A stretch of 25,064 bases of DNA from Clostridiales bacterium (GTDB lineage Bacteria > Bacillota_A > Clostridia > Oscillospirales > Oscillospiraceae): the NCBI GenBank assembly GCA_022777455.1, contig JALFGI010000130.1:1-25064 (forward strand), in the 5' to 3' direction. The position numbers were made by a program, and so were the translations under genes. The notes beneath the pieces are model-generated. The model ran no database searches, was not told the DNA's origin, and saw only the letters and a program-made list of their open reading frames with translations. Positions 1 through 6,693 of this stretch are shown one piece after another; the stretch's first letter is position 1; each line of letters opens with the position of its first letter.

Positions 1-502
1 TGCCATAGAGCATCACACCCAGAGCCATCCGAATGGACTGAGGCAGGATGGAACCGGCCAGGGCGCCGAACAGGGTGCCACTGACCCATCCGATGATGGG
101 CAGCAAGCCCAGACCATAGAGGAAGGGCACCGTCAATTTCCGCTCCCGGGCCATGGCCAGGGCAAATACCTCATCGGTATTGATAAAAGCGATGCACAGC
201 CGGGGCAGGGTGCCGATTTCCTGGCCCATCCGCTGGCTGAGAGCCAGACTCATCAGGGCATAGCGGCTGTTGATGATCAGCTGGGTGAGGATCATCAGCC
301 AGAGGCCGGCGTTGTCCACGATCACCCCCAGGCCTGCAAACTGCCCGGCGCTGGTGAGATTGACAGCAGAAATCAGTGTGGCATCCCAGACGCCCAGGCC
401 TTTGGATACCGCCATGGCGCCAAAGCCAAAGCTGACGGAAAAGTATCCCAGGCCCACCGGTAGCCCGGTGCGCACACCGGTGCGATATTCTTTCAAATTC
501 AT
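1..502 (-). CDS. azlC: AzlC-family branched-chain amino acid permease, N-terminal part (runs off window)
   Basis: The minus frame from the ATG at 500-502 is open to the window edge, about 167 codons. It reads MNLKEYRTGVRTGLPVG, then GYFSVSFGFGAMAVSKGLG, NLTSAGQFAG and INSRYALMSLALSQRMG, which is the typical start of AzlC permeases: a glycine-rich first membrane segment followed by the AGQFA and NxRY motifs. AzlC normally works with the small membrane protein AzlD to export branched-chain amino acids or analogues; azlD would be expected just beyond the window. The ribosome site is weak (AAGAGAG about 6 nt before ATG). A good sigma-A promoter lies about 43 nt upstream, so transcription probably starts here, divergent from the LRR gene at 678. 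The family assignment is firm; the substrate is inferred. Confidence 0.85.
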   Translation of the reverse strand, partial: MNLKEYRTGVRTGLPVGLGYFSVSFGFGAMAVSKGLGVWDATLISAVNLTSAGQFAGLGVIVDNAGLWLMILTQLIINSRYALMSLALSQRMGQEIGTLPRLCIAFINTDEVFALAMARERKLTVPFLYGLGLLPIIGWVSGTLFGALAGSILPQSIRMALGVMLYG

Positions 503-544
503 GGTTTTTCTCTCTTTTCATCCTCGTTAGAGTGCCGTTTCACT

Positions 545-573
545 ATCATACTCTTTCCAAAGTGCATCGTCAA
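545..573 (-). promoter_or_regulatory. Sigma-A type promoter for azlC
   Basis: On the minus strand a -35 box TTGACG (568-573) is followed after exactly 17 nt by a -10 box TATGAT (545-550). The boxes differ from consensus by one base each. The start codon at 502 is about 43 nt beyond the -10. The spacer carries a sequence that recurs upstream of the gene at 17428 (see findings). Confidence 0.65.
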
Positions 574-677
574 GTATTTTTGGGGGACCTCCTTCGACAG
601 TTCTGTGAAATCCATAAGAATTATTTGGAAAAAGCCGCTGCTTTTGGACGGGATATACTATAGGGAAGGGGATGCTT

Positions 678-2099
678 ATGAGACGGTTTTTCTTTCTTTC
701 CCTGGCGCTGCTTCTGATTCCGGCGGCGGACCGGTTTTTTGAAAAACATGTAGTGATGGACGGCCGGGTGTATGACCGGGCCGCCACGGTGCTGGTGCTC
801 CGGGATGGTGTACCGGAGGACGGGGATGCGCTGGCCCGGTTTTCGGGTCTTTACTGGCTGGACCTGCGGGGCCGGGGACTTTCCCCGGAGGAATATGAAA
901 AAATCGCCCAGGCGGCGGGGGACGCCAGAATCCTGTGGGAGCTGGATTTTCAGGGGAAGCCGGTGGGCACCGACGCCAGAGTTCTGGAAATTGACCATCT
1001 GACTGATAGGGACGTGGAAACCCTTGACTACCTTCCCAGGCTGCGGCAGGTAAACGCAGAAAACTGCCGGGATTACCCCCAACTGTTGGCCCTGATGGAT
1101 CGCAGGCCAAACTGCGACATCCGCTGCGCTGTGGAGCTGGGTGGAAAGCTGCTCTCCTCCCGGGACCGCTCCCCCGCTCCCGGCCCCTGCACCGACGAAG
1201 AACTGCGCCTGGCCCTGGCCCTGCTGCCCAACATCCAGCGCGTAGATCTGCGCCAGACGGGGCTTTCTTCCCGGCAGGCAAGGCAATTGGCCACGGACCA
1301 TCCCGACCTCCGGTTCCTGTGGGAAGAAACGCTGGGCGGTGTTACCTTCCTCACCAACGCCCGGGAGATTGATCTGTCCGGGGTGGTCATGGAGGACACC
1401 CAGGCGATAGAGGAATTGCTTCCCTACCTGCCTGAAATCCAGAAGATCATCATGTGCGACTGCGGCATCCCCAGCCCGGAGATGGCGGCACTGGGACAGC
1501 GGTACCCGGATGTCCGCTTTGTCTGGCGGGTGAAGCTGGGGCCCCTGTCCGCCCGGACGGACGACACCTGGTTCGCACCCATCACCAAGCATCAGCTCAT
1601 CGGGGGCAGCGACGCGAACGAGCTGAAATACTGCACCGACATGGAGTGCATCGACCTGGGTCACTGCTGGATCAGTCACTGCGAATGGGCCAGAGAAATG
1701 CCGAATCTGCGGTATCTGGTGCTGGCGGACACCTATGTCAAAGACCTGTCCCCCCTGTCGGGTTTGAAAAAGCTGACCTATCTGGAGCTCTTCGTCACTC
1801 CGGTGCGGGATTACAGTCCCCTTTTGGGCTGCACCGGGCTGGAGGACCTGAACCTGGGCTACACCTACGGTGATCCCACCCCCATCGCCCAAATGACCTG
1901 GCTGAAAAACCTCTGGTGGGGCGGCATTCACTATGTTCCCTGGGTGAACGGACAAAGTCCGGCAGCCATGCTGCAGCATGGACTGCCGGACACCAAAGTG
2001 ACCTTATACGCCGGTTCCTCCACCGGCATGGGCTGGCGAAATCTGCCCCATTATTACGAAATGCGGGACAAAATCGGAATGTATTATATGAGCGGCTAA
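678..2099 (+). CDS. Membrane-anchored leucine-rich-repeat protein, stand-alone paralogue of the Lgt-LRR fusion
   Basis: 473 residues from the ATG at 678. That start is preferred over the in-frame ATG at 672 because the ribosome site GGGAAGGGG (663-671) ends 6 nt before 678 but touches 672. An N-terminal hydrophobic segment (RRFFFLSLALLLIPAA) is a signal peptide or anchor, so the rest should lie outside the cell. The body has irregular LRR-like units in which LDLR or LDLSG strands alternate with phrases such as DVRFVWRVKLG and PEIQKIIMCDCGI. The C-terminal ~170 residues (MECIDLGHCW, NLRYLVLADTYVKDLSPLSG, MTWLKNLWWGG, RDKIGMYYM) closely match the C-terminus of the fusion protein at 13029-15641, and the two align along their length. 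LRRs usually bind other proteins; the partner here is unknown. It is monocistronic, convergent with yhaN, and has no clear promoter beyond a TATACT at 654-659. Confidence 0.85.
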   Translation: MRRFFFLSLALLLIPAADRFFEKHVVMDGRVYDRAATVLVLRDGVPEDGDALARFSGLYWLDLRGRGLSPEEYEKIAQAAGDARILWELDFQGKPVGTDARVLEIDHLTDRDVETLDYLPRLRQVNAENCRDYPQLLALMDRRPNCDIRCAVELGGKLLSSRDRSPAPGPCTDEELRLALALLPNIQRVDLRQTGLSSRQARQLATDHPDLRFLWEETLGGVTFLTNAREIDLSGVVMEDTQAIEELLPYLPEIQKIIMCDCGIPSPEMAALGQRYPDVRFVWRVKLGPLSARTDDTWFAPITKHQLIGGSDANELKYCTDMECIDLGHCWISHCEWAREMPNLRYLVLADTYVKDLSPLSGLKKLTYLELFVTPVRDYSPLLGCTGLEDLNLGYTYGDPTPIAQMTWLKNLWWGGIHYVPWVNGQSPAAMLQHGLPDTKVTLYAGSSTGMGWRNLPHYYEMRDKIGMYYMSG

Positions 2100-2111
2100 A
2101 AGCGCATATGC

Positions 2112-2321
2112 TGCTCAAAAAATTGTTGTTTAGCGCCCTTGGCTCTCCCTTTGGGAGAGCTGGCAGCCGTCAGGCTGACTGAGAGGGTACCGCAGTAAGA
2201 TAATGGAAGCCGAATTCACGCCATGCAGGCCCTCTCAGTCTGCCCCTTACAGGGCAGCCAGCTCCCCCATAGGGGGAGCCAAGTGGTGCGTCCGGTACGC
2301 TAAATTACAATTTGTTGAGCA
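2112..2321. repeat. Palindromic MITE-like element A
   Basis: This ~210-bp element lies between two convergent genes. Its imperfect terminal inverted repeats read TGCTCAAAAAATTG (from 2112) and, on the other strand, TGCTCAACAAATTG (ending at 2321), each continuing to TTTAGCG. Inside are two strong hairpins, GCTCTCCC-TTT-GGGAGAGC (2142-2160) and GCTCCCCC-ATA-GGGGGAGC (2261-2279), plus a long-range stem of ACTGAGAGGG with CCCTCTCAGT. The reverse complement aligns along its length with element B at 6413-6628. It has no coding capacity. It probably also acts as a two-way transcription barrier for the LRR gene and yhaN. Confidence 0.8.
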
Positions 2322-4425
2322 CTGCTGACTCTCTATTTTGGCAGGTAAACAAAATCACCTGACGGGATTGGGCCATTTCCTGAAGCACCTCCATGGCAGC
2401 TTTCATCCGCTCCTCATCGAAGCGCACCAGGGCATCGTCCAGGATCAGCGGCACTCCGGGGGTGAGCTCCTGGGCCACGGACAGCCGCAGGGCCAGATAC
2501 AGCTGGTCGGCAGTGCCGTCGCTGCGCCACCGGGCATCCCGGAGAACCTCCTCCTGTCGGCTTCCGGACCGGAGGGTGAGATCCGCGCTCAGGTTCAGCC
2601 GGTCATACCGCCCCAGGGTCAGCCGGGATAAATAGTTCTGGGCACCCCGGGAAATTCTGGGGGCAAACCGGCGCTGCAGCTCCCCGGTGGCCTCCGTCAG
2701 CGTCTGCTGGGCCAAAGCCAGGGCGGCATCGCAGCGTTCCAGCTCCCGAATCCGGGTCTGAGTCTGTTCCAGCTGCTTTTCCAATGTCTGTCGGTCGCCC
2801 AGCGCCTGCATCCGGCCCCGGCACTCTCCGCTTTTGCCCCGCAGCTGCCGCTCTTCCTCCCGAAGCTGCTGCAGCAGCCGGGCGGTTTCCTCGGCAGACT
2901 CCCTGCACCGGTCCTCCCGGGCAGGGGGCTCAGCGGGACGGGCCATGGCTTTCAGGGTTTCGTATTCTTCCCCACACCGATGGGCATCCATTCGGGCATT
3001 CTCCAGCTCCTGTTGGGCCCGGCGGCAGCCTGTCAATATTTCGTCGCACTGCTCCAGGCTTTCTTCTCCGCAAACCTCACGGTACTGCTGCTTCATCGTT
3101 TCCAGGCGGGCGGCCAGTTCCTCCTGGCCCTGAAGATATCGCTCCTGCCCAAGGTGATGCTCCTCCATGGCCAGGGCATAATCCGATGCCATTGCTTTCC
3201 AGGAGGCAGGGCTGTCCGTACCATAGCGGTGACACAATTGTTTTTTCCGTTTCTGCCGCCGGAGCGCCAGCACCCCGGCCAGAATAACTGCCCCCAGCCC
3301 TGCGGCTGCGCACAGCACCCCGGGAATGGGCCAGCCCAGCCAAAGCAGAGCGCCGGCACCGGCAAAAAAGATGCCTCCCGCGCCCAAAAGCCACCAGTGG
3401 GAGGACCTCTCCCCGCTATCCCGCACATCCGCCTCCGCCTGTTCCGCCGCTTGCTCCGGGGTCAACCCCAGGAAGCACTCCGGCACCCAGGGAAGCTCCG
3501 GCGGCAGAGGAAGATTTTGCTGAAACTCCCGAAATTCCTCCATCTGTCGGCGCAAATTGTCCAACTGAGCCTGTTTTTCTTCTATCTCCTCCGAAGCCGG
3601 CAAATCGGCGCATTCCTGCTCCAGATCTTCCAGCCGCTTCTCCGCCAGGCGGTAATTCTGTGCTGCCTGGGCCACCCTTTCCTCATCCGCCTTGGCCCGG
3701 GCATAGGCCAGAGCGACCGTGTGATTGAGCAGTTCCTCCTGCCGGGCGGCATTCTCTTCCAGCCTCCCGGCGTACATTTCCTGCCGGGCCTGAAGCTCTG
3801 CCAGCTCCGCCAGGGTCGCCTGCAGGTCGGCGCACTGCTGTTGGGCCTGGGGCAGCAGGCCGGAACGGTTGTAGCGGCAGCGGTTTTTCATCTCCCGCAG
3901 ACTCTTTTCCAGCCGGGAAGCGTCGCCGCTTTCGTCCCCGGTGGTGACCAGAGCGTTTAATCTGCGCCGCAGAGCATCGTCCTGGGTCACCGGCAGCTCC
4001 GCCTGGCGGACAAAGCCCGCCCGCTGGAACACACTGCGCTCCACCCCCAGAAGGAGCTGGCCGCAGTTGGATTCGCTCAGTTCCGGCACCTCCATGCCGG
4101 AATGGGTCTCGTAAGCCCGGAAGGCACCCATAGGAACCCGGCCTTTGGTTGTGCGCTCAATGGTGATGTCCCGGCCGTTCCAACTCAGCTCCATCCGTCC
4201 GGACATGGGGCTTCCGGACCAGGGGGCATAACGCTCCTTTTCCGGCAGACCGGTACGGGTGGTTTTGCTTCTGGTATCCAGACCATAGAGCATGGCCAGC
4301 AAAAAGGCACACCAGGTGCTCTTGCCCCATTCGTTGGGGGCGTGGATCACATTCAGCCCTGGCTTTAAGGTCAGGGTCTGATGCTCCAGCTTGCCGAAGG
4401 TGGCGGTCATGGAGTAAATTCTCAC
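2305..4425 (-). CDS. yhaN: YhaN/SbcC-like AAA ATPase with membrane hairpin in its coiled coil
   Basis: 706 residues from a GTG start that overlaps the yhaO stop by 4 nt (GTGA). N-terminal P-loop APNEWGKST (residues 29-37); long coiled-coil arms (~160-330 and ~410-590); C-terminal signature RSDGTADQLYLALRL (~628-642) and Walker B LILDDALVRFDEER (~660). This is the split ATPase layout of SbcC/Rad50, in the YhaN subfamily. Residues ~345-388 hold two hydrophobic stretches (WWLLGAGGIFFAGAGALLWLG and GVLCAAAGLGAVILAGVLAL), indicating a membrane hairpin where Rad50 has its zinc hook. It is shorter than SbcC (about 1000 residues) and, as I recall, than B. subtilis YhaN. It presumably forms a DNA repair or end-processing complex with YhaO. 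The P-loop lacks its usual first glycine. The last five codons and the stop lie inside element A. Confidence 0.85.
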   Translation of the reverse strand: MRIYSMTATFGKLEHQTLTLKPGLNVIHAPNEWGKSTWCAFLLAMLYGLDTRSKTTRTGLPEKERYAPWSGSPMSGRMELSWNGRDITIERTTKGRVPMGAFRAYETHSGMEVPELSESNCGQLLLGVERSVFQRAGFVRQAELPVTQDDALRRRLNALVTTGDESGDASRLEKSLREMKNRCRYNRSGLLPQAQQQCADLQATLAELAELQARQEMYAGRLEENAARQEELLNHTVALAYARAKADEERVAQAAQNYRLAEKRLEDLEQECADLPASEEIEEKQAQLDNLRRQMEEFREFQQNLPLPPELPWVPECFLGLTPEQAAEQAEADVRDSGERSSHWWLLGAGGIFFAGAGALLWLGWPIPGVLCAAAGLGAVILAGVLALRRQKRKKQLCHRYGTDSPASWKAMASDYALAMEEHHLGQERYLQGQEELAARLETMKQQYREVCGEESLEQCDEILTGCRRAQQELENARMDAHRCGEEYETLKAMARPAEPPAREDRCRESAEETARLLQQLREEERQLRGKSGECRGRMQALGDRQTLEKQLEQTQTRIRELERCDAALALAQQTLTEATGELQRRFAPRISRGAQNYLSRLTLGRYDRLNLSADLTLRSGSRQEEVLRDARWRSDGTADQLYLALRLSVAQELTPGVPLILDDALVRFDEERMKAAMEVLQEMAQSRQVILFTCQNRESAVLNKL

Positions 4426-5492
4426 GGCAGACGCACCTCCTTTCCATTCAGCAGCCGGGCGGAAAGGGAGGCCGCCAGGCGAATGATCTCTGCCTGTTCC
4501 GGGTCCGCCCCTTCCAGCTTTTCTTCCAGCAGCCGGAAATAGACACCTCTCAGGCTGTCCTCTCCCACGGCGTCAAAGGGGTCCGCCTCTTCCTCTGTCT
4601 CGTCCCGCAGCTCCAGATAGCCCAGATGGGAAAAACGCTTTTTCAGCTGCTCCGGATTCAAAACGCCGTTTCCCTCCAGGGTCACCCGGAACAGGTCAGG
4701 ACTCCCCGCCGGAGGGAGAATTGCCTCCAGAGCCGCCTGGGCATCCCGATTCACCGGTACCTTCAAATCATAAAACCTGGGCAGAGGCAGGGGGCGGAAC
4801 ACCGCCGAAGCAGTCTGCTCCAGCTCCACAATCAGAACTCCCTTCTCCCCTGTTTCATCCCAGCCACGTCCCATGGGGCAGCCGGGCCAGGCGCACAGGC
4901 TCTCCCCCGCCCGGAAGCTGCCGGTGGCGTGGATGTGTCCCAAAGCGAGATAATCCAGTCCGGATTCCCGGACCTGGGCGGCAGTAACGGGGCAGTAGGG
5001 GGAGGACAGATTCATGGCATCCCCGTGGAGCACGCCCACGCACCACCGGGCATCACCCTCCGCACGGAAGCCCGACAGCAGCGGCGGACAGTCCATGCTT
5101 CGGTACCCCCCGCCGTAGACCCGGCAATTCAGGGCCGGAAAATCCAAATAATCCATATTCCCGGTGAAGATGTGTACATTTTCCGGCCAGCTTTCCACCA
5201 GCCACGGGGAATCCCCAGCGCAGAAATCATGATTTCCCGGGGCGATGCACACCGGTACACCCCAGCGCCCCAGCTCCCGTTTCAGAGCCTCCACCGTTTC
5301 CCGGCTTGGCTTCCCGTCGAACAAGTCTCCGGCCAGCAGCGCCAGGTCACACTCCTCCTGCCGGATCAGCTGTCCCAGCAGGCCAGGGATGCTCCCCTGA
5401 GCCAGGCGCAGGGTTTCCCGCACTTCCACGCTTAGGGAGGAAAAGGGGGAATCCAGGTGCCAGTCGGCGGAATGCAGAATTCTCAGTCCCAT
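4422..5492 (-). CDS. yhaO: YhaO/SbcD-like metallophosphoesterase (DNA nuclease subunit)
   Basis: 356 residues. All metallophosphatase motifs are present: ADWHLDSPF (D10, H12), GDLFDG (D56), GNHD (N87, H88), LHGD (H156) and GHIH (H186, H188). This is the Mre11/SbcD fold, a Mn-dependent nuclease that partners an SbcC/Rad50-type ATPase. The C-terminal ~120 residues (from LPRFYDLKVPVN) are the cap and ATPase-binding region typical of YhaO. The start at 5492 overlaps the end of the YmdB-like gene by 10 nt, and its stop overlaps the yhaN GTG, so the three genes are translationally coupled. Pairing with yhaN makes the assignment secure; the biological substrate is not established. Confidence 0.88.
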   Translation of the reverse strand: MGLRILHSADWHLDSPFSSLSVEVRETLRLAQGSIPGLLGQLIRQEECDLALLAGDLFDGKPSRETVEALKRELGRWGVPVCIAPGNHDFCAGDSPWLVESWPENVHIFTGNMDYLDFPALNCRVYGGGYRSMDCPPLLSGFRAEGDARWCVGVLHGDAMNLSSPYCPVTAAQVRESGLDYLALGHIHATGSFRAGESLCAWPGCPMGRGWDETGEKGVLIVELEQTASAVFRPLPLPRFYDLKVPVNRDAQAALEAILPPAGSPDLFRVTLEGNGVLNPEQLKKRFSHLGYLELRDETEEEADPFDAVGEDSLRGVYFRLLEEKLEGADPEQAEIIRLAASLSARLLNGKEVRLP

Positions 5493-6259
5493 TGGTCAAT
5501 CCTTTCCGCCCGCAGGCATTTTCCGGTTTCGCTGTCCAGGGTGAACAGCACGCCTTCCAGCTTGGCTTTTCCCTCCGCCCAGCGGTAACGCTCGGGCAGA
5601 TCTCCCCGGAATTTGGCGATGGACAGCTCCGGCCGGATACCCAGCACCGAGTCCCGGGGGCCGGTCATACCCAGATCCGTCACATACCCCGTCCCCTTGG
5701 GCAGCACCCGGGCATCCGCCGTGGGCACATGGGTATGGGTGCCCCATACGGCGCTGACCCGGCCATCCAGCATGTAGCCCATGGCCAGCTTTTCGGAGGT
5801 GGCTTCCGCGTGAATCTCCACCAGGATGAATTTGGCCTCCACCTGTCCAAGAATTTTTTCGATCATCAAAAAAGGATTGTCCGGGCCGTAATCCATGTTG
5901 CACCGGCCAATGAGGTCGATGAGCGCCACGTCTCCGAACCGACTTTCCAGCACCGTCCAGCCCTTTCCCGGAACCTGGGGGGCATAGTTGGCAGGGCGGA
6001 TGATCCGGTTACTTTCATCCAGATAGTCCGTAATCTCCCGCTTGGCAAAGCTGTGGTTTCCCAGGGTAATCACGTCCGCTCCGGCATCCAGAATGTCCTC
6101 CGCCTGACCCGGGGTAATGCCCACCACGCTGGCATTCTCTCCGTTGACCACCACAAAGTCCGCCCCCACCTTTCTCTTCAGCTGATGCAGCCGGCGGCGG
6201 ATCTGTTCCATACCGGGCGCCCCCACCACGTCACCCACCGCCAGAACCTTAAACTCCAT
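5483..6259 (-). CDS. ymdB: YmdB-family metallophosphoesterase
   Basis: 258 residues, matching the usual ~260. Family motifs in order: VGDVVGAPG (D10), NGENASVVGIT (N39-N42), TLGNHSF (N68, H69), RPANYAPQVPG, VEIHAEATSEK (H150) and WGTHTHVPTADARVLPKGT (H175, H177). YmdB is a di-metal phosphodiesterase active on 2',3'-cyclic nucleotides and involved in global gene expression and biofilm choice in B. subtilis. The position after GNH, usually a Trp-Asp pair in relatives I recall, is Ser-Phe-Ala here. The ribosome site GGGAGGTG lies 7 nt before the ATG and an excellent promoter is upstream. It is first in a coupled operon with yhaO and yhaN, which is unusual because the familiar neighbour is the ribonuclease Y gene. 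Confidence 0.9.
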   Translation of the reverse strand: MEFKVLAVGDVVGAPGMEQIRRRLHQLKRKVGADFVVVNGENASVVGITPGQAEDILDAGADVITLGNHSFAKREITDYLDESNRIIRPANYAPQVPGKGWTVLESRFGDVALIDLIGRCNMDYGPDNPFLMIEKILGQVEAKFILVEIHAEATSEKLAMGYMLDGRVSAVWGTHTHVPTADARVLPKGTGYVTDLGMTGPRDSVLGIRPELSIAKFRGDLPERYRWAEGKAKLEGVLFTLDSETGKCLRAERIDQWD

Positions 6260-6291
6260 TTTTCGGCACCTCCCGGGCGAATATTTGTTTC

Positions 6292-6320
6292 ATTATAATC
6301 CATAACACCCAATTACGCAA
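6292..6320 (-). promoter_or_regulatory. Sigma-A promoter of the ymdB-yhaO-yhaN operon
   Basis: On the minus strand TTGCGT (6315-6320) is followed after 17 nt by a perfect TATAAT (6292-6297), about 33 nt before the ymdB start codon. This is the strongest promoter match seen in the window. Confidence 0.72.
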
Positions 6321-6352
6321 GATGAAGATTTCCCGGAAACATAAACAGAAAG

Positions 6353-6381
6353 TTCACACTTTACCCCGTCTCCTGTGTTAT
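6353..6381 (+). promoter_or_regulatory. Candidate promoter for the RND transporter
   Basis: TTCACA (6353-6358), 17 nt, then TGTTAT (6376-6381). The -35 is one base from consensus but the -10 is only four of six. If real, the transcript starts upstream of element B, so the folded element would be part of a ~300-nt leader. An alternative -10, TATAGT, begins at 6380. Confidence 0.3.
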
Positions 6382-6412
6382 AGTATTTGCAATTATGCAA
6401 AGGGAAAACAGA

Positions 6413-6628
6413 CGATTGTAATTTGGCAACCGGAACCGACGCACCCCTTGGCTCCCCCTCTGGGGGAGCTGGCTGCCCCGAAAGGGGCTCACCTGAGAGG
6501 GTCAATGTGGTGGTTTTCTGCTGCCATTGTCTTACTGCGGTACCCTCTCAGTCAGCCTGACGGCTGCCAGCTCTCCCAAAGGGAGAGCCAAGGGGTGGTG
6601 CCGTATCTGCCCGCAAATTACATTTTCC
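6413..6628. repeat. Palindromic MITE-like element B (inverted relative to A)
   Basis: This ~215-bp element begins with ATTGTAATTTGGC and ends with GCAAATTACATTTT. The hairpins are GCTCCCCC-TCT-GGGGGAGC near 6451-6469 and GCTCTCCC-AAA-GGGAGAGC near 6570-6590. The stem CTGAGAGGGT pairs with ACCCTCTCAG. It aligns with the reverse complement of element A over nearly its whole length, including the block TACTGCGGTACCCTCTCAGT. It lies between the divergent ymdB and RND promoters, ending 65 nt before the RND start codon. An open frame runs through it into the RND gene but is not thought to be translated. Confidence 0.8.
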
Positions 6629-6693
6629 GTCTCACGATTCAGATTTCAGAAATTCATCCACCAATCATCCATTACATACAAGGAGTACCGGAA

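Noticed and set aside
621..1979. 452-codon minus-strand open frame opposite the LRR gene
   Set aside because: Composition is that of an antisense shadow (Gln, Gly, Val, His repeats); the plus frame has an anchor, a ribosome site and a paralogue in the window.
6322..6693. Upstream in-frame extension of the RND gene
   Set aside because: It runs through repeat element B, has no ribosome site and contains Pro-rich nonsense; AGGAG is correctly placed before the ATG at 6694, where family similarity begins.
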